A DNA stretch of 64,000 nucleotides from Lysobacter_C viscosus (GCF_046600715.1 NZ_JBJMAV010000002.1:62001-126000); one strand, 5' to 3'; shown: positions 1 to 8,461, counted from the stretch's first letter. Numbers and translations: made by a program. Notes: generated by a model not told the origin, from the sequence alone.

Positions 1-1120
1 GCAGGATGCCGTGCAGCGCCCCGGAGGGCTCGTTGCGATGGCAGGCACCGAACTCGCCGTAGCGGATGGGCAGGTCGCGGTAGCTGTGCAGGCCGTGGTT
101 GAACACCTGCACATGGCCCGGGCAGTTCATCGGCTTGAGCGCGTAGGTGCGCTTCTCCGACTCGGTGAAGAACATGTTGTCCTTGTAGTTGTCCCAGTGG
201 CCGGACTGCTTCCACAAGGACACGTCGAGGATCTGCGGACAGCGCACCTCGCGGTAACCCGATTCGCGGTACACCCGGCGCATGTGCTGCTCGACCGCCT
301 GCCAGATCGCCCAGCCCTTGGGGTGCCAGAAGATCAGGCCCGGGGCCTCTTCCTGCAGGTGGAAGAGTTCCTGCTGCTTGGCGATCTTGCGGTGGTCGCG
401 CTTCTCGGCCTCCTCCATCCGCAGGATGTAGGCCTTGAGCTGCTTGGGATCGGCCCACGCGGTGCCGTAGACGCGCTGCAGCTGCTCGTTCTTGGAATCC
501 CCGCGCCAGTAGGCGCCGGAGATGCGGGTCAGCTTGAAGGCCTTGAGGAAGCGTGTGTTGGGCACGTGCGGGCCGCGGCACATGTCCACGTATTCCTGGT
601 GGTGGTACAGCCCCATCGCCTGCTCGTCGGGCATGTCCTCGACCAGCCGCAGCTTGTAGTCCTCCCCGCGCTGGCTGAACGTGGCGATGACCTCGTCGCG
701 CGGCGTCACCTTCTTGATGACGTCGTACTCGGTGTCGATCAGCTCGGCCATGCGCTGCTCGATCGCCGCCATGTCCTCGGGCGTGAACGGCCGGGCGTTC
801 CAGATGTCGTAGTAGAAGCCGTCCTCGATCACCGGGCCGATGACCATCTTGGCCTCGGGGTAGAGCTGCTTCACCGCGTGCCCCACCAGGTGGGCGCAGG
901 AGTGGCGGATGATCTCCACGCCCTCGGCGTCCTTGGGGGTGATGATCCGCAGCGTGGCGTCGCGATCGATGATGTCGCAGGCATCCACCAGCCGGCCATC
1001 GACTTCGCCGGCCACGGTGGCCTTGGCCAACCCGGCGCCGATGGACTGGGCCACGTCCATGGCGGACACGGGCTGTTCGAATTCGCGGCGGCTGCCGTCG
1101 GGGAGGGTGATCGTGATCAT
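1..1120 (-). CDS. thrS: Threonyl-tRNA synthetase, N-terminal part (runs off window start)
   Basis: Class II synthetase that charges tRNA-Thr in the cytoplasm. About 373 codons are visible, out of the roughly 635 usual for the family. The start MITITLPDGSRREF opens the TGS domain. It is followed by the editing domain, with HSCAHLVGHAV and the conserved VDMCRGPHVPN segment. The catalytic core then begins (FWHPKGWAIW, and MNCPGHV with the zinc-ligand Cys) and is cut at ALHGIL, just before the motif 2 arginine. The gene reads leftward out of the window, where infC-rpmI-rplT would normally follow. The 5' leader carries a terminator-like hairpin and a tiny Thr-containing reading frame, described separately. 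Identification is secure; only the 3' end is missing. Confidence 0.97.
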   Translation of the reverse strand, partial: MITITLPDGSRREFEQPVSAMDVAQSIGAGLAKATVAGEVDGRLVDACDIIDRDATLRIITPKDAEGVEIIRHSCAHLVGHAVKQLYPEAKMVIGPVIEDGFYYDIWNARPFTPEDMAAIEQRMAELIDTEYDVIKKVTPRDEVIATFSQRGEDYKLRLVEDMPDEQAMGLYHHQEYVDMCRGPHVPNTRFLKAFKLTRISGAYWRGDSKNEQLQRVYGTAWADPKQLKAYILRMEEAEKRDHRKIAKQQELFHLQEEAPGLIFWHPKGWAIWQAVEQHMRRVYRESGYREVRCPQILDVSLWKQSGHWDNYKDNMFFTESEKRTYALKPMNCPGHVQVFNHGLHSYRDLPIRYGEFGACHRNEPSGALHGIL

Positions 1121-1212
1121 GGGGGCCTTCGAATCGGTGGGCGCGGGCTCAGCCGCGATCTGTGCAGGAGGTGCCGGGCCCGTGGCGCGCGACGCGCCGG
1201 CGGGTGGGCAAC

Positions 1213-1234
1213 AAAAAAGCGCCGCGAGGGCGCC
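1213..1234 (-). terminator. Terminator-like hairpin in the thrS leader (possible attenuator)
   Basis: On the reverse strand a GCGCC/GGCGC stem with a CTCGC loop is followed directly by six T residues, a classic intrinsic terminator. It sits about 93 nt upstream of the thrS start and points toward thrS. No reverse-strand gene lies upstream for it to terminate, since the next upstream gene reads the other way. It is therefore best read as a leader attenuator. A possible -10 box (TAGAAT, reverse strand of 1343-1348) lies further upstream; no convincing -35 was found. Confidence 0.6.
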
Positions 1235-1258
1235 TGTGTCCAAGCAGCCTCGGGCGGG

Positions 1259-1285
1259 TCAACAGGGGGCGATGGTAGTGCTCAT
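1259..1285 (-). CDS. Possible thrS leader peptide (8 codons)
   Basis: A tiny frame, MSTTIAPC followed by TGA, lies between the putative -10 box and the terminator hairpin in front of thrS. It contains two adjacent Thr codons and one Ile codon. Its stop codon is about 25 nt before the terminator stem, which would let a stalled ribosome influence folding; the CCTGT at its end can pair with the ACAGG just before the terminator stem. There is no strong Shine-Dalgarno sequence and only two Thr codons, so this is suggestive rather than established. Confidence 0.3.
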   Translation of the reverse strand: MSTTIAPC

Positions 1286-1677
1286 GTCGCACGCTCGGCC
1301 GGCGTTTCCGCGGGCCACCCGGGTAGGGGGAGTCAGGGGGCGATTCTACCCACACCAGCCCGGTCGCGTGACAGGCGGCTCCAGGGCCGGACAACAAGAA
1401 CTCCGGCTCCTCGTAGCTTGGCGGTCATCGATTCCGTGTCGAGCCACTGCGTTATGCCCTGCCCTGTCGTATGTCTATGCGTCGAGGCCATCAAATTGCG
1501 CTCAACTCAGATGAACGGCGAAGCTGGGGTGTCGCAGTGCTTGATACGAAGCCCCCCCTAATATCCTCTAGCCCGCGTCACAGGGAACTTGCTGCTAATC
1601 GACTCATTGAAATCCGGATTAGTAAAAAGAACGATGAATTACAACTGCCGGTAACGCGCCAACACCAGGGGGGCGAT

Positions 1678-3843
1678 ATGAACGTACTGACCATTGACCT
1701 CGAGAACTGCTACGGGATTCGTAAGCTGGAAGCGAGTTTAGATTTTTCCAGGACCAAAGCGATCGCCATCTATGCCCCGAACGGCTCGATGAAGAGTTCG
1801 CTTGCGCAAACGTTCCACGACATTGCGAGCGACCAGCCGTCGAGAGACCGCATCTTCGCAAGCCGCGTGACTAAGCGCATCGTGAAGGACGAGACGGGCG
1901 TAGATATCTCGCGGGAAAGTGTCCTCGTCATTCGTCCCTATGACGAGACCGTCGGGCACTCGGCGCGCACCTCCACATTGTTAGTGAATCCTGAACTGCG
2001 CCACGAGTACGAGGAACTGCATGCCGAAATCGAATCAGCAAAGGCGGAATTTCTCGCAGCGGTGCGAGATCGATCCAAGACCAAGCGCGATGTATCAAAG
2101 GAGATCTCAATGGTCTTCACGGCGGCGCCAGACAAACTCTATGTCGCTTTGAATAGGATCAAGGACGAAGTCGCTGACGGGCCAGAATCAATGCTGCGAG
2201 ACGTGCCCTATGACCTGATTTTCGACGAGAAAGTCTTAGGCTTCCTTGAGACCAAGGACTTTAGGACCGCCATCGACGATTTCATCAAGAAGCATAACGA
2301 ATTGCTGGCGGCCTCGACCTACTTTAAGAAAGGGGTCTTCAACTACTACAACGCCACACAGGTGGCCAAGCAGCTAGCAGATAACGGTTTCTTCAAAGCC
2401 CAACATTCAATTAATCTCAATGCCAGCGAGACCATCGAGATCACCACGCAAGAGCAGCTTGAGAGGCTGATCGCCGCTGAGAAGGATGCGATCAGCAACG
2501 ACCAAGAACTGCGCAAGAAATTTGCAGAGATCGAGAAACTAATTCAGAAGAATGTGACTGTGCGTGAATTCGAAGCATATTTGCTTGATCACGAGGAATT
2601 GCTGACCAAGTTTGCAAATATGGCAGATTTCCGACAGGAGGTTTGGAAAGCATACATTGACACCTGCCATGCCGAGTACAAGGCGCTGCTAGACAAGTAC
2701 CAGGCGGCAGAAACACGTAGGAAAGAAATCGAGCAACAGGCCCAGCGCGAGCGAACTCAGTGGGAAGACGTGATCGACATCTTCAACTCACGATTCTTCG
2801 TGCCATTCCGCCTAAAGGTATCGAACCGGATGGACGTGATCCTCGGGTTAGAGGAGATGCTCAGCTTGGGATTTGTGTTCGACGACGGCACCGAGCAGGC
2901 CCCTGTAGATAGAGCGTCCCTGCTTCAGTCGCTGAGCACGGGTGAGAAAAAGGCCCTCTACGTGCTCAACGTGCTATTTGAGATAGAAGCGAGGAAGAAG
3001 GCGGGTCAGGACACGCTAATGGTGGTTGATGACATCGCGGATTCGTTTGACTACAAGAATAAGTACGCGATTATCCAGTATCTAATGGACATCGCCCAGG
3101 GGCCGCACTTTAAGCAAATCCTTCTCACGCACAACTTCGATTTCTATCGCACCGTGGAGAGCCGATTCGTCGGTTATCCCAATTGTCGGATGGTCGCCAA
3201 AACCAGTGCGGGTGTCGAGCTGATGCCCGCGGAAGGCGTCAAGAACGTGTTCATCAGGGATTGGAAGGAGGCCTTCTTCTCCAGTTCGCTTAAAATGCTC
3301 GCGTGCATTTCATTTATGCGAAACCTAATTGAGTACACCCGCGGCGAAAGCGACCATGAGTTCTTGAAACTGACCTCGTTGCTACATTGGAAAGCCGACT
3401 CGGGGACGATATTAGTGTCGGACTTAGACGCAATCTACAACGGCCTATTCGGCACAAACGGAACGTCGGCGAATCCCTCACAAGGGGTGGTCGCCCTCAT
3501 TGAGGAAGAGGCGGCACACTGCCTGAGTGCGCCGGAGGGCATAAACTTCCCCAACAAAGTCGTGCTTGCAATTGCCACGCGCCTGACCGCGGAAAGGTTT
3601 ATGGCCTCCCGCATAAATGATCAAGAATTCTTAGAGGGTATTATGTCCAACCAGACCGGCACTCTTGTTCGTAAGTTTCAGGAACTCTTTCCGTCTGAGC
3701 GTGCGACACTGAGCATTCTGCAGCGCGTAGCATTGATGACGCCGGAGAACATTCATCTAAATTCTTTCATGTACGAACCCATCCTAGATATGTCGGACGG
3801 TCACCTGCGCCGGTTGTTCACCGACGTACGCGAGCTTCATTGA
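1678..3843 (+). CDS. Stand-alone ABC/AAA-type ATPase, PrrC/RloC-like candidate defence protein
   Basis: 721-aa soluble ATPase of the RecF/SMC-like group that includes PrrC and RloC. The P-loop at residues 33-41 is unusual (APNGSMKSS, with Ala and Met at the two usual Gly positions). A long helical, coiled-coil-rich insertion follows, then an ABC signature (LSTGEKKA, 419-426), Walker B with DDIADSFD (451-458) and an H-loop (LLTHNFDF, His485). After the ATPase halves comes a C-terminal domain with R548-NLI-E552 and His560/His570, reminiscent of the Arg-x3-Glu...His triad of PrrC-type anticodon nucleases. No CxxC zinc hook is present, unlike RloC. The start was chosen at the ATG preceded by AGGGGGGCGAT; the frame is open further upstream but lacks a ribosome site there. 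Base composition is visibly less GC-rich than its neighbours, and it stands alone between two non-coding stretches, suggesting horizontal acquisition. Function is inferred, not shown. Confidence 0.8.
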   Translation: MNVLTIDLENCYGIRKLEASLDFSRTKAIAIYAPNGSMKSSLAQTFHDIASDQPSRDRIFASRVTKRIVKDETGVDISRESVLVIRPYDETVGHSARTSTLLVNPELRHEYEELHAEIESAKAEFLAAVRDRSKTKRDVSKEISMVFTAAPDKLYVALNRIKDEVADGPESMLRDVPYDLIFDEKVLGFLETKDFRTAIDDFIKKHNELLAASTYFKKGVFNYYNATQVAKQLADNGFFKAQHSINLNASETIEITTQEQLERLIAAEKDAISNDQELRKKFAEIEKLIQKNVTVREFEAYLLDHEELLTKFANMADFRQEVWKAYIDTCHAEYKALLDKYQAAETRRKEIEQQAQRERTQWEDVIDIFNSRFFVPFRLKVSNRMDVILGLEEMLSLGFVFDDGTEQAPVDRASLLQSLSTGEKKALYVLNVLFEIEARKKAGQDTLMVVDDIADSFDYKNKYAIIQYLMDIAQGPHFKQILLTHNFDFYRTVESRFVGYPNCRMVAKTSAGVELMPAEGVKNVFIRDWKEAFFSSSLKMLACISFMRNLIEYTRGESDHEFLKLTSLLHWKADSGTILVSDLDAIYNGLFGTNGTSANPSQGVVALIEEEAAHCLSAPEGINFPNKVVLAIATRLTAERFMASRINDQEFLEGIMSNQTGTLVRKFQELFPSERATLSILQRVALMTPENIHLNSFMYEPILDMSDGHLRRLFTDVRELH

Positions 3844-4207
3844 TTTTATGGATTTCTCGCCGACGGTCACGGCACGTGACGCTTACAATAGGTATATCGC
3901 CGTCACGATGGTAGTTAGGCCATGGCGTGACTACCCCTGCTGACCGCGAGCAAACGCGGCCGGCTGCCCCGCCGCAGATTCTCAGCGCGGCCACCTGAGG
4001 GCAGGTTGATCCGATAGACGGGGAAATCGGCGATAGAGATGTCGTGGTCGATCGCGCGTCGCCCCACCGCTGTTTTGGCACTGGGTTAGCGTGAGTCCGG
4101 CTACACCGCACCTCCAGAGCGTCAGGTGTAACGCGCCGGGTCGCTGCGACACAATTGGACGCTGGTTTTCGCTCCACGCCCTACCCCTACCCCTCCGGAA
4201 GTCCTAC
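3844..4207. other. Non-coding stretch between the ATPase gene and upp
   Basis: No recognisable gene. Near the ATPase end there are interlocking inverted repeats: GTCAC at 3866-3870 with GTGAC at 3876-3880, and CGTGACG at 3875-3881 with CGTCACG at 3901-3907. They could be an operator, a weak terminator or a recombination scar. A reverse-strand frame of about 56 codons (4085-3918) is open but has no clear start or recognised family. The upp promoter presumably lies near the right end; TTGGAC at about 4155 is the only -35-like element noticed. Confidence 0.4.
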
Positions 4208-4840
4208 ATGAAAATCAGGGAAGTCCTACACCCGCTGGTCCAGCACAAGCTGGGCCTGATGCGCCGCGCCGACAACAGCACCAAGAGTTTCCGCGAGCTG
4301 GCATCGGAGGTGGCGATGCTGCTGACCTATGAAGCCACGGCCGACATGGAGACCGAGGCGGTCACCGTGGAGGGATGGGCGGGGCCGGTGGAAACCCGCC
4401 GGATCAAGGGCGCGAAGGTCACCCTGGTGCCGATCCTGCGCGCCGGGCTGGGCATGCTCCCGGGCGTGCTTGAACTCATCCCCGCCGCGAAGGTGGGCGT
4501 GGTCGGACTGCAGCGCGACGAGGCCACGCTGCAGCCGGTGGGCTACTACGAAAAACTGAGCGGGCGCATGGACGAGCGCACCGCGATCATCCTCGACCCG
4601 ATGCTGGCCACGGGTGGCAGCCTGGTGGCGACGGTGGACCTGCTCAAGGCCGCGGGCTGCAGGCGGATCAAGGGACTTTTCCTGGTCGCGGCGCCCGAGG
4701 GCCTGCGCGCGCTCGAAGGGCGCCATCCGGATGTCGAGGTGTACACGGCATCCATCGACGAGCGGCTCAACGAGGTCGGTTACATCCTGCCGGGGCTGGG
4801 CGACGCCGGCGACAAGATCTTCGGCACCCGCCACGGGTGA
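4208..4840 (+). CDS. upp: Uracil phosphoribosyltransferase
   Basis: Pyrimidine salvage enzyme that makes UMP from uracil and PRPP. At 210 aa it matches the usual family length. The start MKIREVLHPLVQHKLGLMR is the conserved N-terminus, whereas the frame upstream of it is unrelated sequence. The PRPP-binding loop IILDPMLATGGS and the uracil-binding C-terminal segment YILPGLGDAGDKIFGT are intact. It appears monocistronic; no uraA-type permease is adjacent. Confidence 0.97.
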   Translation: MKIREVLHPLVQHKLGLMRRADNSTKSFRELASEVAMLLTYEATADMETEAVTVEGWAGPVETRRIKGAKVTLVPILRAGLGMLPGVLELIPAAKVGVVGLQRDEATLQPVGYYEKLSGRMDERTAIILDPMLATGGSLVATVDLLKAAGCRRIKGLFLVAAPEGLRALEGRHPDVEVYTASIDERLNEVGYILPGLGDAGDKIFGTRHG

Positions 4841-4870
4841 CCCGCGGGCCACCGCTCGACACGTCGCTCC

Positions 4871-5665
4871 TCAGCCCGGGCGGCGGCGGCGGGCGTAAAC
4901 CAGGCCTGCCAGCGCGAGCGCCAGCAGCGCACCTGCGAGCAGCCATGGCCAGAGCGTGCCGCCCGGGCGACCGGTGGCGGCGGGCGGCGCAGCGGTGGCT
5001 TCGTTGGCCACCGCCTCGGGTGCGGACACCGGTGGGAGCGGCGCGGCGTTGAGTGCGGCTTCGGCAGTACGCGGCGAGAGCTGCCAGCGTCCGTTGCGCA
5101 GTTCCACGCGCCCCAGCAGGGGCGGCAGGTGCAGTTCCCGCCAGGTAATGCGCAGGTCGCCGACCTCCGGCGCAAGCGGGTTCTCGGCACTGCCAAGGCC
5201 ATCGCCTTCAGGCTGGAACGTCGCGGCCATGTTGAGTGGCAGCTCGCTGAACCCGGGGCGGAACGGGCGCCATTCACCCAGGCCCTGGATTACCGTCGCA
5301 TCCATGGGGTGTCCAGCCAGGGTGGCGTCACGTGCCCACCAGCGTTGCGCATCGAGCGGCAATTCCGGGTTCTGGTGAGCGTCGCCGAAGTCGGCCGACT
5401 CGATCCGGCCTGCGCTCCACACCCGTTCCAGGCGGCCGCGATGGCGTCGCCACTGGTACATCTGCACCTGCCGGTCGAGTCCGAATGCACGCGTGGTCAC
5501 GCCGAAGTCGGGGTCGGCCAGCACCGCACCCGGGCTGGGAATGGCTTCCTCCACCAGCAGCACCGGGCGGGCGGGTGCCGTCCTGGCGACCGCGGCGGCC
5601 ATGGGTGAGGCGGCCAACAGCAGGCACGCCACGACCACCGCGCGCCACGCGCGCCCGCAATTCAT
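4871..5665 (-). CDS. TMEM43-like membrane-anchored protein
   Basis: 264-aa protein with an N-terminal signal or anchor (WRAVVVACLLLAASPMAAA), a large exported domain and a C-terminal hydrophobic helix (WPWLLAGALLALALAGLVY) ending in a basic RRRR tail. The middle part, with VQMYQWRR followed by DAHQNPELPL, matches the pattern of the TMEM43 family, whose bacterial role is unknown. The ATG overlaps the stop of the upstream metallo-hydrolase gene (ATGA), so the two are probably translated together; this overlap also fixes the start. Family assignment is from recognised motifs only. Confidence 0.7.
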   Translation of the reverse strand: MNCGRAWRAVVVACLLLAASPMAAAVARTAPARPVLLVEEAIPSPGAVLADPDFGVTTRAFGLDRQVQMYQWRRHRGRLERVWSAGRIESADFGDAHQNPELPLDAQRWWARDATLAGHPMDATVIQGLGEWRPFRPGFSELPLNMAATFQPEGDGLGSAENPLAPEVGDLRITWRELHLPPLLGRVELRNGRWQLSPRTAEAALNAAPLPPVSAPEAVANEATAAPPAATGRPGGTLWPWLLAGALLALALAGLVYARRRRPG

Positions 5666-6552
5666 GCAGCCAGCGTCCGAGCGTGCAGTTCGCGCACTTC
5701 GTGCGCGGTGCCGTAGCGCCCGCGCTCGTCCCGGGTCACCTGGGCCAGCGCGCACCCGGGGTCATGGGTAAAGAACAGGTGGACGTTGCGCACCAGCATG
5801 TCGGCCAGGAATGCCTGCTTCTCGTCGATCAGCAACTCGGCGTTGCGGTCATAGCCCATGGTGATGGGGACATGCACCCACGGCCGCCCCGGGATCAGGT
5901 CGGCGCAGAACACGACCCCACCGTGCGGCTCCCCGTCCACGCGCTCGGGGCCCACGATCTCCGCCAGCATCAACCCCGGCGTGTGGCCGTGGCTGAAGTG
6001 GAAGCGGACGGCATCGCCCAGTGCTTGCGAATGGGGGCCGTCGACCAGTTCGAGCCGCCCGGTCGCTTCGAGCAACGCGGGAAGCTCCGGGATGAAGCTG
6101 GCGCGGTCCCGGGGATGGGGGTGCGTGGCGCGCTGCCAGTGCTCGCGGCCCACCACGTAGGTGGCGTCCGGAAACACCAGGCGGGGGGGCTGCCCTTCCT
6201 CGAACGGCGTGAGCAGGCCGCCCGCGTGGTCGAAGTGCAGGTGGGAGAGCACCACCACGTCGATGTCGGCAGGCGCAAGACCGGCGGCTGCCAATGAGTC
6301 CAGCAGCACGTGCCGCTCCTCGACCACGCCGTAGCGCTCGCGCAGCTTCGGATCGAAGAAGGTGCCGATGCCGGCCTCGAACAACACCGTCCTGCCGTTG
6401 AGCGGGCTCGCCAGCAGCGCCCGGCACGCCAGGTCGATGCGGTTTTCCCCATCGTGCTCCGCCCATCGGGCCCACAGGGCACGCGGCGCGTTGCCGAACA
6501 TGGCACCGCCGTCGAGCTTCTGCGAGTTGCCCATCAACGACCAGAGTTTCAT
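5662..6552 (-). CDS. MBL-fold metallo-hydrolase
   Basis: 296-aa metallo-beta-lactamase-fold hydrolase. The zinc site SHLHFDHAGG (HxHxDH) is present, as are later ligands in FHFSHGHTPG (His) and FCADLIPG (Asp). The start MKLWSLMGNSQKLDGG follows a good AGGAG ribosome site. The N-terminus resembles the quorum-quenching lactonase/YtnP-like branch, but the substrate cannot be read from sequence. There is no signal peptide, so it is cytoplasmic. Its stop codon overlaps the start of the TMEM43-like gene, a two-gene unit. Confidence 0.85.
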   Translation of the reverse strand: MKLWSLMGNSQKLDGGAMFGNAPRALWARWAEHDGENRIDLACRALLASPLNGRTVLFEAGIGTFFDPKLRERYGVVEERHVLLDSLAAAGLAPADIDVVVLSHLHFDHAGGLLTPFEEGQPPRLVFPDATYVVGREHWQRATHPHPRDRASFIPELPALLEATGRLELVDGPHSQALGDAVRFHFSHGHTPGLMLAEIVGPERVDGEPHGGVVFCADLIPGRPWVHVPITMGYDRNAELLIDEKQAFLADMLVRNVHLFFTHDPGCALAQVTRDERGRYGTAHEVRELHARTLAA

Positions 6553-6654
6553 GGCCGGCTCCTGCGTTGCGTCGGTGCGGGATGGATACGGTACTGCGTA
6601 CGGCATCGACGTGTGTTGACGAAGGTCATGCCGGCATTGCCACACATGGACGGC

Positions 6655-8415
6655 CTACCGTGTGCGTCGCACCGCCGCCTCGCCCACGGTGTGGCGCGGG
6701 TCGCTGGCAGCCTCCAGGGTGTTGTCGACGCGGTTCCACGAAACGCTTTGCAGGTTGCCCCAGGTGTGGCTGGATGTACTGCCCGAGACCTCCTCGGCAG
6801 GTCGCTTGACGGCATGGCCCATGGCTTCAAGCGCGGCAGCCACGTCATCGGACAGCGCGCCGCTTTCGGCGGAGACCACGTCGGGCAGCCACTGGTGGTG
6901 GTAGCGCGGCAATGCCACCACCGCAGCGGCGTCCAGCCCATCGGCATAACCGAGCATGCCCAGCAGGACCATGGTGATGATCCGGCTTCCGCCCGGCGTG
7001 CCCAATACGGCAATGCGTTCGTCGGAGACCATGAAGCTGGGAGTCATCGAGCTGAGCATCCGCTTGCCCGGTTCGACCGCATTGGCCTTGAACCCCATCA
7101 CCCCGTACGCGTTGGGCGTGCCGGGCTTGAGTGCGAAGTCGTCCATTTCATTGTTGAGCATCACGCCCGTGCCCGGGGGTACCAGTCCGGAGCCGAACAG
7201 CAGGTTGACTGTCTGGGTGGCCGCGACCCGGTTTCCCTCCGAATCGATGATGGAGAAATGCGAGGTCTCCTCGTCCTCCAGCGGCGTAGGTTGGCCGGAC
7301 AGCAGTTCGCTGGGGGTCGCCTTTTGCGGGTGGATCGTCGAGCGCAGGCCGGCGGCGTAGGCCGGATCGGTCAGCAGCTCGAGCGGTATCTCGATGAAGT
7401 CTGGATCGCCCAGGTAGAACGTGCGATCGCGGAAGGCGCGGCGCATCGCCTCGACGGTCAGGTGCACCCGCTGCGGTTCCGGCTGCGAGGCCAGGTCCCA
7501 GGCCGAGAGGATCTGCATCATCTGCGTGAGCGCCACACCGCCCGAGGAGGGCGGCGGCGCGGTGACGATCTCCCAACCGTCGTACTCGAACCGCAACGGC
7601 TCGCGCTCGCGCACCCGGTAGCCGGCCAGTTCTTCCGCGGACCATCGGCCGCCTTCCGCGGCGACACCCGCCAGCAGGCGGCGGGCCACGTCACCGCGGT
7701 AGAAGCCAGCGAAACCGTCGCGGGCGATCGCCTCCAGCGTTTGCGCAAGCTCGGGCTGCCGGAGCGTCTCACCCATTTGGGGCGCGTCGCCATCGGCCAG
7801 GTACACCGCGCGCGTGCCGGCATAGCGCTCCATCACCTGGGCACGCGCCTTGTAGCCGTGTTCCAGGCGTTCGTAGACGGGGAAGCCATCGCGCGCCAGC
7901 CGGATCGCGGGCGCCAGCGTGCGTTGCAGCGGCAGGCGCCCGTACTTTTCCGCGACGTGGACCAGCGCCGCCGGCAGCCCGGGAATGCCTGCCGCCCACG
8001 GACCGTTGGTGGCACGGTCGCGATCAAGCGCGCCGTCCGCGTCCAGGTACACGCCCGGCGCGGCGCTGGCGATCGGGGCGGTCTCGCGCGCATCAAGGAA
8101 GACGTCGCGCCCGCTGCCGGCCTCGTGCAGGAGGAAGAAGCCACCCCCGCCCAACCCGGAGCTGATCGGCTCCACCACCGAGAGCGCGGCCGAGACCGCG
8201 ACCGCCGCATCGAACGCGTTGCCACCCGCCTCGATCGCCTCGAAGCCGGCCCGGGTGGCGAGCGCGTGGGCGCTGGCGATGGCGGTGCCCGGCGGCGTGG
8301 CCGCGATCGCCGGCTCGCCTGCCTGCGCGGCGCGCTGGACGTCCCCGGCATGGAGCACGGGCACCCCGGCCCAGAACAGGGCGGCCAGCACAGTGGTTCG
8401 CAACGCATCGAACAT
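6655..8415 (-). CDS. ggt: Gamma-glutamyltransferase (glutathione hydrolase)
   Basis: 586-aa periplasmic enzyme that cleaves or transfers the gamma-glutamyl group of glutathione. A signal peptide (MFDALRTTVLAALFWAGVP...) is followed by the large subunit with GGNAFDAAVA and SSGLGGGGF. The self-processing, catalytic threonine is Thr384 in EETSHFSIID, so the precursor should split into two chains there. The small-subunit motifs (TQTVNLLFGSG, LNNEMDDF, GTPGGSRI) are intact. The start was chosen at the ATG beginning the signal peptide. The gene reads in the same direction as the ferredoxin gene just upstream. Confidence 0.96.
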   Translation of the reverse strand: MFDALRTTVLAALFWAGVPVLHAGDVQRAAQAGEPAIAATPPGTAIASAHALATRAGFEAIEAGGNAFDAAVAVSAALSVVEPISSGLGGGGFFLLHEAGSGRDVFLDARETAPIASAAPGVYLDADGALDRDRATNGPWAAGIPGLPAALVHVAEKYGRLPLQRTLAPAIRLARDGFPVYERLEHGYKARAQVMERYAGTRAVYLADGDAPQMGETLRQPELAQTLEAIARDGFAGFYRGDVARRLLAGVAAEGGRWSAEELAGYRVREREPLRFEYDGWEIVTAPPPSSGGVALTQMMQILSAWDLASQPEPQRVHLTVEAMRRAFRDRTFYLGDPDFIEIPLELLTDPAYAAGLRSTIHPQKATPSELLSGQPTPLEDEETSHFSIIDSEGNRVAATQTVNLLFGSGLVPPGTGVMLNNEMDDFALKPGTPNAYGVMGFKANAVEPGKRMLSSMTPSFMVSDERIAVLGTPGGSRIITMVLLGMLGYADGLDAAAVVALPRYHHQWLPDVVSAESGALSDDVAAALEAMGHAVKRPAEEVSGSTSSHTWGNLQSVSWNRVDNTLEAASDPRHTVGEAAVRRTR

Positions 8416-8461
8416 GCAGCGGTACTCCGTGGGTGTGCGGTCGCCTGCCCGGGCGGATACC

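Noticed and set aside
11..1561. A 516-codon forward frame antisense to thrS
   Set aside because: Typical artefact of high third-position GC opposite a real gene: the reverse strand encodes ThrS with all conserved motifs, and the forward translation has no recognisable domain. Many similar frames opposite ggt, uvrB, pilY1, ftsY and others were discarded for the same reason.
1471..1677. N-terminal extension of the AAA ATPase by 69 codons
   Set aside because: The extension has no ribosome site and looks like translated intergenic sequence, whereas the internal ATG has a strong AGGGGGG site and starts the ATPase fold directly.
1678..3843. Assignment of the ATPase as RloC
   Set aside because: RloC has a CxxC zinc hook in its coiled coil; none of the Cys residues here form such a motif, so only a looser PrrC/RloC-like label is justified.
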